Source of the DNA: CAYUTA01 sp964447605
GTDB taxonomy: Bacteria > Bacillota > Clostridia > Christensenellales > CAG-138
Assembly: GCA_964447605.1 (NCBI GenBank)
Contig: CAYUTA010000005.1
Span: 1-64,000 of the forward strand
DNA length: 64,000 nt
Direction: 5' to 3'
The notes under the pieces were generated by a model that saw nothing but the letters and a program-made list of their open reading frames with translations, did not search any database and had not been told where the DNA came from. Shown piece by piece: positions 8,867-17,636 of this stretch; the stretch's first letter is position 1, and each line of letters begins with the position of its first letter. Position numbers and translations under genes: made by a program.

Positions 8867-9790
8867 CTAATCGCGCGCGCCGATTGCCTGCCCTTCCCCG
8901 CGCTTCCAGGGCAACTGTGAAAGCACGACCGCAACGAACACCAGCGCACAGCCGAGCATCTCCCTCTGCGTAAGGGTTTGTCCAAGCAACAGCCAACCTG
9001 CAAGCGCAGCAAACATCGCTTCCGGGCTAAGCAGCAGCGATGCGGTTGTAGGCTCAATGCTGCGTTGCCCAAGCATCTGCATGGTATAGGCGAAGCAACC
9101 GCTCATAACGCCTGCATATAGCAGCGGCAGCCATGCGCCGGCAACGCCCGGCCAGCCGGGTTCTTCCCATAGCAGCATCGGAAAAATTGAAAGCGTGCCG
9201 ACCACGAAAAACTGAATACAGCTCATGCGCACCACATCCGCCTTACCCGCAAAATGGTCGATGGCCAGGATGTGGAACGCATATACAAACGAACAGCCGA
9301 GTACCAGCAGATCGCCCGACGACATGGAAAAATCATCGCGTATGGAAAGAAAGTACAGCCCGGCCACGGCAAGCAGTACGCAGCCAAACAGCGCGGGGTG
9401 CACGCGCTGTTTGAAAAAAACACCGAAAAGCGGCACAAACACGATATACAGCGACGTAATAAACCCCGCCTTGGCAACGGAGGTGTACAAAATGCCGACC
9501 TGCTGTAAATTGCCGCCCACAAACAGGATTATGCCGAGCACCGCGCCCGCTTTCCAGGTTGTTTTCCGCTCCGCAGCGGGGCTCAGGCCGCAGCGGTCAA
9601 AGATCAAAAAGCAGGGAATCAGCGCCAAAGCCGCAATGTACGAACGCACAACGGTAAAGGTAAACGGACCGATGTATTCCATCCCCGCGCTTTGCGCAAC
9701 AAACGATATGCCCCAGATCATTGCCGCCAGCAGCAACAGCACAACGCTGCCGGCCTTTTTATTTTTCATGCTGTCCATAGGCGTCATCAT
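8867..9790 (-). CDS. EamA/DMT family membrane transporter
   Basis: The product, of about 307 residues, contains two tandem EamA units and about ten hydrophobic segments. Typical motifs are AAMIWGISFVAQS in the first helix and the matched half-repeat near the end (ASLLLSPEAMFAALAGWLLLGQ). The family exports metabolites or amino acids across the cytoplasmic membrane; the substrate cannot be read from sequence. The start is uncertain: ATG codons at 9790, 9787, 9778 and 9769 are all possible and none has a clear ribosome site. MKNKKAGS at 9769 resembles family N-termini most closely. It is divergent from the DUF362 gene. Confidence 0.88.
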   Translation of the reverse strand: MMTPMDSMKNKKAGSVVLLLLAAMIWGISFVAQSAGMEYIGPFTFTVVRSYIAALALIPCFLIFDRCGLSPAAERKTTWKAGAVLGIILFVGGNLQQVGILYTSVAKAGFITSLYIVFVPLFGVFFKQRVHPALFGCVLLAVAGLYFLSIRDDFSMSSGDLLVLGCSFVYAFHILAIDHFAGKADVVRMSCIQFFVVGTLSIFPMLLWEEPGWPGVAGAWLPLLYAGVMSGCFAYTMQMLGQRSIEPTTASLLLSPEAMFAALAGWLLLGQTLTQREMLGCALVFVAVVLSQLPWKRGEGQAIGARD

Positions 9791-10052
9791 AACCGATTTA
9801 TTGTCGAAAGGCAAGCGCCGTTTCACGGCGGTGCATGCATGTAACCGGTCATACGCACAGAATGCCGTTTTGCGGTTTTCAATCTTCGTTTCCACCCCGT
9901 GCGTTTCAGCCGGTGCGGCGCACGCGGCGCAATTCGAAACCGGCGCTTCAGAACTGTCTCCGGCAAATTGTTTCGCCCGGCCGGCGCTTCCCATGCCGAT
10001 AAAAATGTGATATGATTCTTCCTATCATACGGCAGAAAGGATATCATGCACC

Positions 10053-11177
10053 ATGCAGCCATCCAAGGTATATTTCACAGATATGCGTACGGACGACGAC
10101 AACAGCGCGCTTGATAAGCTCAACCGCCTCATCCGCAGGGCCGGCATGGAAACCATGCCGCTGGAGGGACGCTTTACCGCCATCAAAATCCACTTCGGCG
10201 AACCGGGGAACCTCTCCTTTTTGCGGCCCAATTTTGCAAAAGTTGTTGTCGACGTGATAATAGAGCGCGGTGGGAAGCCTTTTTTGACCGACTGCAACAC
10301 GCTGTACGCCGGCGCGCGCAAGGATGCGCTCGAGCATTTAACATCCGCCCAAACCAACGGCTATTCTCCCCTTACAGTCGGCTGTCAGATTCTCATTGCA
10401 GACGGACTGCGCGGGTTGGACGAGGCCATCGTTCCGCTCACCGGAACAAGGCATGTTACCGCGGCAAAGATCGGCCGCGCCATCATGGACGCCGACAACA
10501 TCATCTCCCTCAACCACTTTAAGGGGCATGAAAACGTCGGATTCGGCGGCGCGCTCAAAAATCTCGGCATGGGCAGCGGCTCGCGCGCAGGCAAGATGGA
10601 GCAGCACTGCGACGGCAAGCCGGAGGTTTCCGAAAAGCTGTGCCGCGGCTGTGGGCGGTGCGCCAGACAGTGCGCGCATGAAGCGATTCACTATGACGAG
10701 AACCGCAAAGCGCACATTGATCACGAACGCTGCGTCGGCTGCGGACGGTGTATCGGCGCGTGCAACTTCGATGCAATCGGCGCCGGCAACAACCACGGCA
10801 ATCGGATTCTGTGTGAAAAAATGGCCGAATACGCCTTGGCCGTGGTGCAGGGTCGCCCGAATTTTCACATCAATATCGTTACGCAGGTTTCCCCGTTTTG
10901 CGATTGCCACGGGCACAGCGATCTGCCCATCATTCCGGACGTTGGTATGTTTGCGTCGTTCGACCCGGTTGCGCTCGACGCCGCCTGCGCCGATGCATGT
11001 AACCATCAGCCGGTCATCCCGGGCAGCTATCTCGACGAACAGCTCCATACGCACGGCTGCAAGCACCGCGACCACTTTACCGATGCTTTTCCGGAAACCA
11101 GCTGGCGCGATACACTCAGGCACGCCGAGCAAATCGGCGTCGGCGCCATGGCCTATGAGCTGATTACCTTGAAATAA
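10053..11177 (+). CDS. DUF362 family protein with two 4Fe-4S ferredoxin motifs
   Basis: The 374-residue protein consists of a DUF362 domain (KIHFGEPGN near residue 48, SLNHFKGHENVGFGGALKNLGMG near 155) into which a ferredoxin-like module is inserted at about 200-245, with CRGCGRCARQC and CVGCGRCIGAC. These eight cysteines should bind two 4Fe-4S clusters. DUF362 proteins are widespread in anaerobes, and their reaction is not established. The start used here has AAAGG about 12 bases upstream; another ATG eight bases earlier is out of frame. A strong bidirectional terminator follows. Confidence 0.88.
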   Translation: MQPSKVYFTDMRTDDDNSALDKLNRLIRRAGMETMPLEGRFTAIKIHFGEPGNLSFLRPNFAKVVVDVIIERGGKPFLTDCNTLYAGARKDALEHLTSAQTNGYSPLTVGCQILIADGLRGLDEAIVPLTGTRHVTAAKIGRAIMDADNIISLNHFKGHENVGFGGALKNLGMGSGSRAGKMEQHCDGKPEVSEKLCRGCGRCARQCAHEAIHYDENRKAHIDHERCVGCGRCIGACNFDAIGAGNNHGNRILCEKMAEYALAVVQGRPNFHINIVTQVSPFCDCHGHSDLPIIPDVGMFASFDPVALDAACADACNHQPVIPGSYLDEQLHTHGCKHRDHFTDAFPETSWRDTLRHAEQIGVGAMAYELITLK

Positions 11178-11238
11178 GCGATGTCGTCCGCTCTTTGCTG
11201 CCCTTTGTCCGGCGCCCGGCGCTGCCGGACAGCTACAC

Positions 11239-11283
11239 AAAAAAACGGCCGCTTGTCCGGTTCGGACAGCGGTCGTTTTTTAT
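11239..11283. terminator. Bidirectional rho-independent terminator
   Basis: A long hairpin with arms AACGGCCGCTTGTCCG and CGGACAGCGGTCGTT (one mismatch) is flanked by A-rich sequence on the left and T-rich sequence on the right. It separates the convergent DUF362 and YetF-like genes and should stop transcription from both sides. Confidence 0.9.
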
Positions 11284-11307
11284 ATAAAACTATGAGCCGG
11301 ATTTCGA

Positions 11308-12018
11308 TTAGTCGAACGGGCTGAACTGCCTCGTCTCTTTCTTCATGGGATAGGCGGAGAATTTCCCCTCACTGTCGAGCGTTGCCAAATACACTTCCCG
11401 CGCATTGCCATAGCCACAGGACGCAAGCTGCTTATTCAGCCAGTTTTCGTCACGGCCCATTGCGGTAAGGGAGCGATACAGCGGTATGCCGTCAAGGATC
11501 ACGTTTGTGCAGACATGTTCCTGTGTCGGGTATTTTTCCACGTCGCGCGGGGTGAGCGGGCGCGTTTCAGCCTTTGGCAGAATGCTGACCGTGCCGTTTT
11601 CCTCAAGGATGGCCGTTTGGATATCGTTAACATTAAAGTACCCGTTGATGCGGCACAGCGTCAGAAAATCCGACAGGTCAAAACGCGCTTTTCTCATGTT
11701 TTCACGATAAATCACGCCCGCATCCATCAGCAGGATGGGTTTGCCCGTAAAGAGCTTGCGCGCCGTGAGCGACCGGCTGGTCAGAATGGAAATGCCAAAC
11801 GCAGCCAGCGCATACAGCACCATTGCCGCCAGCGGATACAGCGGCGCTTCCAGCTCGGTGGCCATCTCCGCGGCAATCGAGCCGATGCTGATGCCGATAA
11901 TATAATCAAACATCGACAGCTGCGAAATCTGCTTGTTGCCCATCAGCTTGCACAAAGCAAACAGCACTGCAAGCGAGACAACGGAGGTTAGGACGACGGT
12001 AAGAATATCTGTTACCAT
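11308..12018 (-). CDS. YetF-like DUF421 membrane protein
   Basis: This 236-residue protein has three N-terminal membrane helices (residues about 5-85) followed by a soluble C-terminal domain. Motifs typical of DUF421 proteins are LMGNKQISQLSMFDYIIGISIGSIAAEMA near residue 28 and GKPILLMDAGVIYRENMRKARFDLSDFLTLCR near 90. Members occur in spore formers (YetF, YrbG, YdfS) and some affect spore germination; the biochemical role is unclear. I placed the start at MVTDILTV; an upstream in-frame ATG would add 13 residues without a better ribosome site. It converges on the DUF362 gene across a shared terminator. Confidence 0.87.
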   Translation of the reverse strand: MVTDILTVVLTSVVSLAVLFALCKLMGNKQISQLSMFDYIIGISIGSIAAEMATELEAPLYPLAAMVLYALAAFGISILTSRSLTARKLFTGKPILLMDAGVIYRENMRKARFDLSDFLTLCRINGYFNVNDIQTAILEENGTVSILPKAETRPLTPRDVEKYPTQEHVCTNVILDGIPLYRSLTAMGRDENWLNKQLASCGYGNAREVYLATLDSEGKFSAYPMKKETRQFSPFD

Positions 12019-12284
12019 ACCCGCAGTATGCGCCGCCCACACAGGAAGTATGCACACAGCGGGTCAAAGAGTTGGGGTGGGCAGCCGCTCCGGACAGGCC
12101 GGCAAAAAAGTGCGTTTCCCGACTGGAACGCATGGCAGGCGCAGGCTTTTCCTGCAGTCGGCCCCTTCGGATGGCCGCGGCGCCTCTTCCATCAAAAAAC
12201 CGTATTTTTCGATGATCCGACCGGGCGTATGGCATATGCCCGGGCAGGGATCGACCGTGCTGATATTCTATTAAAATTATCGGC

Positions 12285-13259
12285 TCATGCCGTACGCTGC
12301 GAGATACCCTTGATAACCGACAACGCCCAGTCATGGTCGGAAAGCGTGATGACCGTATCACAGTAGGGGCATTTGCCGCTGTGGTTGATCGACAGCGGCG
12401 CGCCGCAGTTCGGGCAGCTTACCTCCGACAGCGACGCCTGCTCGAGCGTTTTGCGGTCCTTCTGGCGGAGGAGCTTCCAATCGTAGGTCATAAACAACTC
12501 GCGGTTTTTATTTCCGCTGACCACCTCGCCGGTTTTGTCATTGACCGTATAGTCGCAGATGCGCGTATTCAGCCGCACGACCAGCACGTCGTTATCTCCC
12601 TCGACGGCATAGCGCTGGATGCGCGCGTCCAGCACGGCAATGCGTTCGACATAGTTGGTCAGGCCCCTTTGCTTCAGCGCGTCAAGCTGGCGCGCCATCT
12701 GGTTATACAACGTATCGGTCATGATTGCGCGCATCGGCTCCCAGTCCTTATTCTGCCAGGCCTGCTGCATCTGCACATATTGATTGCCGATCTTTTCAAG
12801 CAGGGCCTGCTCGTTAAAGTTTGGGTCCTTGGCCTTGAGGTCGGAAAGCGGCAGCCCCGGCTCCTCCTGCGCGGCCTGATAGACGGAGGCGCCCGCATTT
12901 TGCTTTTTAGACTTGGAATATCTGTATACAATAATCGCAACCACGATTAACAGCACAAGGAAGGCAACGTCGCCGCCGAGACATCCGTCGCCGTCGGAAC
13001 CGCCGCTGCTGCCGGAATCGTTGAGCATGCTGCCGACCAGCCATCCGGAGCCGACGCTGTCCCAGTCTGATGAAGAGCCGCTTCCCCAGTCGGAATCACT
13101 CCAATCCGAACTTCCCCAGTCGGAACCACCCCAATCCGAGCCGCCCCAGTCGGAATCGCCGGCAAAGCTGCCCGCATCCGCAATGGAGCTTGAAGCCAGC
13201 AAAATGGTAAGCATGCATACGACGGCAGCCGCCAAAATACAATTGACACGTCTTTTCAT
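12285..13259 (-). CDS. Secreted or membrane Tim44-like protein with SDWGG repeats and a C-terminal zinc ribbon
   Basis: The 324-residue protein begins with a signal-like helix (residues 7-27). A low-complexity stretch built on SDWGG/SDWGS repeats (about 33-70) follows, then a membrane segment (about 100-118), a Tim44-like domain (about 150-275) and a zinc ribbon, CPNCGAPL...CPYCDT, near the end. Tim44-like domains occur in mitochondrial import and in bacterial membrane proteins of unknown function. The start has GGAGG ten bases upstream. With two hydrophobic segments, the N-terminal repeat would lie outside and the Tim44 and zinc parts inside, which is an inference. Confidence 0.8.
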   Translation of the reverse strand: MKRRVNCILAAAVVCMLTILLASSSIADAGSFAGDSDWGGSDWGGSDWGSSDWSDSDWGSGSSSDWDSVGSGWLVGSMLNDSGSSGGSDGDGCLGGDVAFLVLLIVVAIIVYRYSKSKKQNAGASVYQAAQEEPGLPLSDLKAKDPNFNEQALLEKIGNQYVQMQQAWQNKDWEPMRAIMTDTLYNQMARQLDALKQRGLTNYVERIAVLDARIQRYAVEGDNDVLVVRLNTRICDYTVNDKTGEVVSGNKNRELFMTYDWKLLRQKDRKTLEQASLSEVSCPNCGAPLSINHSGKCPYCDTVITLSDHDWALSVIKGISQRTA

Positions 13260-13368
13260 GTTTGACCTCCATATGAATCGTCCACACTGCTCCGCATTCG
13301 CCGGACGTCCTATCTCTATCTTAATACATTATTGATATGCGGTAAATAACAAAAACTCGCCCAGCCGC

Positions 13369-15723
13369 CTATTTGAGCGTCACGACCGTCACCCCCGCGT
13401 CGCCCTCTCCGTAAGCGCCCATGCGATAGGCTTTCACCTTTGGGTGCGTGCGCAAAAAGTTCTGCACGCCGGTGCGCAGCGCGCCCGTACCCTTCCCGTG
13501 GATGATCGTCAGCTCCTGCAGCCCCGTAAACGCCGCGTCGTCGATAAACCGGTCAATCTCAACGCACGCCTCGTCGACCATCTTTCCGCGCAGATCCAGC
13601 TCCAATGCGCCGCTTCGCACAATGCTTGGACGAATGCCCGCCGGAGTGCGCTTCGTTTGGCGCGCCTCTTCCTTTTGCGTCGGCCGGATATCGGAAATCG
13701 GCACCGTCATTTTGATCACGCCGGCCTGTACGGCAACATCGCCCCTGCTGTCCGGCGCCTTGAGCACGGTTGCCGTGCGGTTGACGCTCAACAGCATCAC
13801 GCAGTCCCCGGGCTGAACCGTCTTTGGCGCTTCGCCCGCGTCCTCTCGCCCTGCCGCCTGCTCGTAAAGCTGTTGTTCGGCGTTGCGCATTCCGTCGCGC
13901 GTCTGCTGAATTGCGCGTTCAAGCGATTTTTTGTCCTGCACCTTTGCGGCGCGCAATTGTGCAATGAGCGCATCCATCTGCGCGCGCGTCTCCTGCACGG
14001 AACGCCGCGCCTCCTCGCGCGCCTTTTGCCGCAGCGCCGCTTTTTCATTCGCAAGCTTTTGCCGCTCCTGCGCAAGCCCGTCCCGCAGCCGCTCCGCTTC
14101 ATCCCGCGCGACATGCGCCGCATCCCGCTCCTGCTCCGCCGACCGGCGCGCCTGCTCCGCCTCGGAAAGAACGCGCTCAAACGCCACGTCCTGCTTTTGC
14201 AAAAATGCGCGCGCCCGCCCGATGATCTCGTTTGACAGCCCAAGCCTGGATGAAATCTCAAATGCGTTGGACTTGCCGGGAATGCCGATAAACAGGCGGT
14301 AGGTCGGGCAGAGCCGGTCTACGTCGAACTCCATGCTGGCGTTTTGCATGCCCGAGTGCGTCAGCGCAAACGCCTTGATCTCGCTAAAGTGCGTCGTGGC
14401 CAGCGTGCGCGCCTGTCGGGCACAAAGCGATTCCAGAATCGCCTGCGCCAACGCCGCGCCTTCAACCGGGTCGGTGCCCGCGCCAAGCTCGTCGAGCAAC
14501 ACAAGCGAGCGCTCGTTTGCGGCCGCAAGGATACGCACGGTGTTGGTCATGTGCGATGAAAACGTGGACAGCGACTGCTCAATCGACTGCTCGTCGCCAA
14601 TGTCTGCAAAGACCTCGTCAAATACGGCAAGCTTCGTGCGCGCGTCCGCAGGCACAAACATGCCCGCCATCGCCATCAGCGTCAGCAGGCCGACGGTTTT
14701 GAGCGTGACGGTTTTTCCTCCGGTATTCGGGCCGGTAACAATCAGCGTGGTAAAATCGCTCCCCAGCCAGATATCCAGCGGAACGACGGACTGCGCCGGC
14801 AGCAACGGATGCCGCCCCCGCAGAATATGGATGCGGCCCTCGTCATTGAGCTGCGGGCGGTACGCGCCCATATCGCGCGCCAGTATCGCGCGCGCAAAAA
14901 CGACGTCCAGGGCTCCCAGCACCGTTATGGAGGCGTAAATCTCGCTTTCACAGGGCGCGACCATCGCGGTCAAACCTGCAAGAATACGGTCGATCTCCGT
15001 TTTCTCTTCGGCAAGCAGGCGCTTAAACGCATTGCCCAGCTCCACCACGGCGGCCGGCTCAATAAACAGCGTCGCGCCGCTGCCGCTTTGATCATGCACC
15101 AGCCCCGGCACCTGCGCGCGGCACTCCGCCTTGACCGGCAAAACATAGCGCCCGCTGCGCATGGTGATGATGGGCTCCTGCAGGTATTTCTGCGTGACCG
15201 CGCTTTTGATCATCTGACTGAGCTTCTCGCGCACGCGCTCGCCGGCAATCTTCATCTGGCGGCGGATGCGGGCAAGCTCCGGCGAAGCGTTGTCGGAAAT
15301 TTCATCCTCAGCCGGGATGCACCGCGCTATCTCGTCCTCCACGGCGCGGCGCGAGGTAAGCTGGCTGGCCATGCTGCAAAGCAGCCCCGCCGCATCGCCG
15401 TCCTGCAGCGCATGCTTTGCCTCGCGTGAAGCGCGCAAAACGGACGCGATGCTCAGCAACTCGCCCGTGGATACCGCCAACGCGGCGTGCAGCCGGCCGA
15501 GCAGCGGACGAATGTCCGGAAATGCGGCAATCGGCGTGCGCCCGGCGCGCCGGTAAACGCCGTCGGCCTCTTCGGTCTGCTGCAAAAGCGTCTGCGCGTC
15601 GCGCAAATTCGCCGCAGGCAACAGGACATCGGCAAATTCGCCGCCAACTTTCGACGCGGTATGCGTTTTCAGCAGCGAGATGATTTTATCGTATTCCAGC
15701 GTGGAGAGAACCTTTGTATTCAT
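13369..15723 (-). CDS. mutS2: MutS2 (Smr-domain ATPase)
   Basis: This protein of about 784 residues is a full-length MutS2. It has the MutS core and lever region, Walker A GPNTGGKTV, Walker B LVLLDELGAGTDP, a long coiled coil rich in Glu, Arg and Ala, and a C-terminal Smr nuclease domain (LDLRGKMVDEA, then HGKGTGALR). MutS2 acts on branched DNA and on collided ribosomes (RqcU role in Bacillus). I start at MNTKVLSTLEYDKI, which matches the family; the open frame extends 31 codons upstream through the promoter. A TATAAT ends six bases before this ATG, so the mRNA is probably leaderless. Confidence 0.95.
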   Translation of the reverse strand: MNTKVLSTLEYDKIISLLKTHTASKVGGEFADVLLPAANLRDAQTLLQQTEEADGVYRRAGRTPIAAFPDIRPLLGRLHAALAVSTGELLSIASVLRASREAKHALQDGDAAGLLCSMASQLTSRRAVEDEIARCIPAEDEISDNASPELARIRRQMKIAGERVREKLSQMIKSAVTQKYLQEPIITMRSGRYVLPVKAECRAQVPGLVHDQSGSGATLFIEPAAVVELGNAFKRLLAEEKTEIDRILAGLTAMVAPCESEIYASITVLGALDVVFARAILARDMGAYRPQLNDEGRIHILRGRHPLLPAQSVVPLDIWLGSDFTTLIVTGPNTGGKTVTLKTVGLLTLMAMAGMFVPADARTKLAVFDEVFADIGDEQSIEQSLSTFSSHMTNTVRILAAANERSLVLLDELGAGTDPVEGAALAQAILESLCARQARTLATTHFSEIKAFALTHSGMQNASMEFDVDRLCPTYRLFIGIPGKSNAFEISSRLGLSNEIIGRARAFLQKQDVAFERVLSEAEQARRSAEQERDAAHVARDEAERLRDGLAQERQKLANEKAALRQKAREEARRSVQETRAQMDALIAQLRAAKVQDKKSLERAIQQTRDGMRNAEQQLYEQAAGREDAGEAPKTVQPGDCVMLLSVNRTATVLKAPDSRGDVAVQAGVIKMTVPISDIRPTQKEEARQTKRTPAGIRPSIVRSGALELDLRGKMVDEACVEIDRFIDDAAFTGLQELTIIHGKGTGALRTGVQNFLRTHPKVKAYRMGAYGEGDAGVTVVTLK

Positions 15724-15729
15724 ACCGAT

Positions 15730-15758
15730 ATTATAATCGTAAAATGCCGTCCGTACAA
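15730..15758 (-). promoter_or_regulatory. mutS2 promoter, predicted leaderless transcript
   Basis: On the minus strand TTGTAC at 15758-15753 and TATAAT at 15735-15730 are separated by 17 bases. The ATG of mutS2 begins at 15723, six bases after the -10 box, at the expected transcription start. Confidence 0.65.
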
Positions 15759-15783
15759 TGCTTTGTCCCAAACGGCCCAAGGT

Positions 15784-15822
15784 AAAAAATGTCCCCCGCC
15801 CGGCCAACGCCGGCACGGAGGA
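15784..15822 (-). terminator. Probable terminator after the aminotransferase gene
   Basis: On the minus strand a GC-rich hairpin (CCGGC-GTTG-GCCGG core) is followed by GGGGGACATTTTTT. It lies about 20 bases after the aminotransferase stop codon. The stem is short, so the call is moderate. Confidence 0.5.
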
Positions 15823-15840
15823 TGCTTATTCGGTTCAATG

Positions 15841-17019
15841 TCAACGCGACTCGGCAAGAAACGTGCCGATACGGTCGAACGCACGCTTCAAATCGTCCAT
15901 GCCGGTTGCATAGCACGCGCGAACAAAGCCTTCTCCGGCTGCGCCAAACGCGCTACCCGGCACAACCACAACCTTTTGGCGCGCAAGCAGCTGGTCGCAA
16001 AATTCTTCGCTGGTCAACCCCGTGGAGCGGATGCAGGGGAACACATAAAACGCGCCTTCCGGCTCATTACAGGTCAACCCCAGCGCATTGAAGCTGTCGA
16101 TGACAAAACGCCTGCGAACCGCATATTCGTCCATCATGTCGCGCGCAGCGGCGAAGCCGTCGGAAAAGCCGGTTTCCAGCGCAGCGATACCTGCCCACTG
16201 CGCAGGCGTCGGCGCGCAGAGCATCATGAGCTGATGCACCTTACGCATCGCAGAAATGATATCCTTCTGCCCCGCCGCATATCCAAGCCGCCAGCCGGTC
16301 ATGGAAAACGTCTTGGAAAAACCGTTGATCACGATGGTGCGGTCGCGCATGCCCGGCAACGCGGCAAACGAGACGTGGCGCTTGCCGTTGAACGTCAGTT
16401 CCGCATAGATTTCATCGGTAATCACAAGAATGTCCGTGTCGCGCACCACATCCGCAATGGCTTCCAGATCCGCCTGCTCCAGGATACCGCCCGTCGGATT
16501 GTTCGGATATGCCAGCAGAATCGCTTTGGTTCTGGGGGTAACGGCCGCGCGAATCGCCTCCGGACGCACGCGGAAGCGATCCTCCGCCCTGGTTTCAACC
16601 GTGACGGCCCGACCGCCGGCAAGCTCTACGGCGGGCAGGTAGGAAACGTACAGCGGCTCGTGCACAATCACCTCGTCGCCGGGGTTCAAAATCGCGCGCA
16701 TGGCCAGATCAATGGCCTGGCTTGCGCCGACGGTAATCAGCACGTTATCGATGGACGCATAGCCGCGAATGTTATACTTTTCTCCCAGAAACCGCAGAAT
16801 CAGTTCCCTCAGATGCGGATCGCCGGAGTTGCTGCTGTAGGCAACCCTGCCATTCTTCAGCTTATCGGCCACATAGAGGCGAATGCGCTCCGGCGTGGGA
16901 AAATCCGGCTCGCCGACGCCAAGACTAATATGCGAATCATCCAGCAGATCAAAGTATTTGCGTATGCCCGAGGGCGGAATACGTTTTACATTCTCAGAAA
17001 TCATGTTTATAAAATCCAT
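15841..17019 (-). CDS. Class I/II PLP-dependent aminotransferase (PatA/aspartate aminotransferase-like)
   Basis: The 392-residue protein shows the fold-type I signature. LGVGEPDFPTPE lies near residue 34, YPNNPTGG near 165 and the PLP lysine in NGFSKTFSMTGWRLGY near 230. A late arginine motif, GFVRACYAT, should bind the substrate carboxylate. The family transaminates aspartate, alanine or N-acetyl-LL-diaminopimelate among others; substrate choice cannot be settled here. Because this organism also has DapL, an acetylated diaminopimelate route is less likely. The start at MDFINMISENVK is preceded by GGGGGCC. The open frame continues 27 codons upstream without a ribosome site. Confidence 0.9.
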   Translation of the reverse strand: MDFINMISENVKRIPPSGIRKYFDLLDDSHISLGVGEPDFPTPERIRLYVADKLKNGRVAYSSNSGDPHLRELILRFLGEKYNIRGYASIDNVLITVGASQAIDLAMRAILNPGDEVIVHEPLYVSYLPAVELAGGRAVTVETRAEDRFRVRPEAIRAAVTPRTKAILLAYPNNPTGGILEQADLEAIADVVRDTDILVITDEIYAELTFNGKRHVSFAALPGMRDRTIVINGFSKTFSMTGWRLGYAAGQKDIISAMRKVHQLMMLCAPTPAQWAGIAALETGFSDGFAAARDMMDEYAVRRRFVIDSFNALGLTCNEPEGAFYVFPCIRSTGLTSEEFCDQLLARQKVVVVPGSAFGAAGEGFVRACYATGMDDLKRAFDRIGTFLAESR

Positions 17020-17209
17020 ATACTCGGCCCCCAAACGCGAATTTCTGACATCATAACACAGATTCCTTTTTTTCGTCAAATAGGAATGCGTGCTTTTCAA
17101 TTAATTTAGCCAACCTTTTTTCAGTCTATTCCCCTGAATGACCTTTGCGGCAAAGCAAATGAGCGAACGCGCCGGCATCCGCTCAAAAACACATCGGTTT
17201 TCGGATGAT

Positions 17210-17506
17210 TCATGCAGCGGGCGCAGTCGGGGCCGGCGTCGGAGCATCCGGCAGCACATTGAATTCCGGCAGCTTGTCCGATGCAGCATTCCCACCGGTT
17301 GCCACTGAAGCGTTGCCGCCTGTGGCGACATTGCCCGATGAAACAAAGATCACGTTTCCGCTTGTCGCATAGTTTCCGGCATTTCCGCTTGTGGCAGAGC
17401 CGGTGAAAAATGAGAAGAAGCGGTCCAGTGTCTGCCCGGGTGTGCATGCAATCAGCAACGAGGCGCACAGCAAAATCGCAATCAGCGCAATTCCTATTTT
17501 CTTCAT
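17210..17506 (-). CDS. Small lipoprotein with SGN/TGGN repeats
   Basis: The 98-residue product has a lipoprotein signal, with LLIAC placing the lipidated cysteine at residue 21. It continues with a short repeat region in which ATSGN, SSGN and ATGGN recur six times at irregular 5-12 residue spacing, and ends in an Ala/Pro/Thr tail. I do not recognise a family; regularly spaced SGN motifs can form surface-exposed repeat structures, which is only an analogy. The start has an excellent GGGGGAG ribosome site. A good promoter with a palindrome across its transcription start lies directly upstream, so expression is probably under repressor control. Confidence 0.75.
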   Translation of the reverse strand: MKKIGIALIAILLCASLLIACTPGQTLDRFFSFFTGSATSGNAGNYATSGNVIFVSSGNVATGGNASVATGGNAASDKLPEFNVLPDAPTPAPTAPAA

Positions 17507-17544
17507 GTTTTTACTCCCCCTAAATGCATTGGTTTAAATGACCT

Positions 17545-17569
17545 TGTGTACTATTAGTATTAGTACACA
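17545..17569. promoter_or_regulatory. Perfect 9-bp inverted repeat, likely repressor operator
   Basis: Arms TGTGTACTA and TAGTACACA are separated by seven bases. The palindrome covers the predicted transcription start of the lipoprotein gene (near 17566), the position of a steric repressor site. TGTACTA/TAGTACA resembles operators of the YtrA branch of GntR regulators; no such regulator is encoded in this window. Confidence 0.7.
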
Positions 17570-17572
17570 TAT

Positions 17573-17601
17573 ATATTAGCTCCTTTTTATGGAAAAGTCA
17601 A
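17573..17601 (-). promoter_or_regulatory. Promoter of the SGN-repeat lipoprotein gene
   Basis: On the minus strand TTGACT at 17601-17596 and TAATAT at 17578-17573 are separated by exactly 17 bases. The palindrome begins immediately downstream. Confidence 0.75.
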
Positions 17602-17623
17602 GCGAAAATTCGACTATATATGT

Positions 17624-17629
17624 TATAAT
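17624..17629 (+). promoter_or_regulatory. -10 box directly before the O-antigen-ligase-like gene
   Basis: A perfect TATAAT ends seven bases before the ATG at 17637, so the transcript would be leaderless or nearly so. No convincing -35 hexamer is visible 16-18 bases upstream. Confidence 0.45.
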
Positions 17630-17636
17630 TTTGTGA

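Noticed and set aside
13083..13160. Short DNA repeats as a CRISPR or minisatellite
   Set aside because: The repeats encode the in-frame SDWGG motif of the Tim44-like protein.
15724..15816. Upstream extension of mutS2
   Set aside because: It would translate the promoter, and the family N-terminus begins at MNTKVLST.
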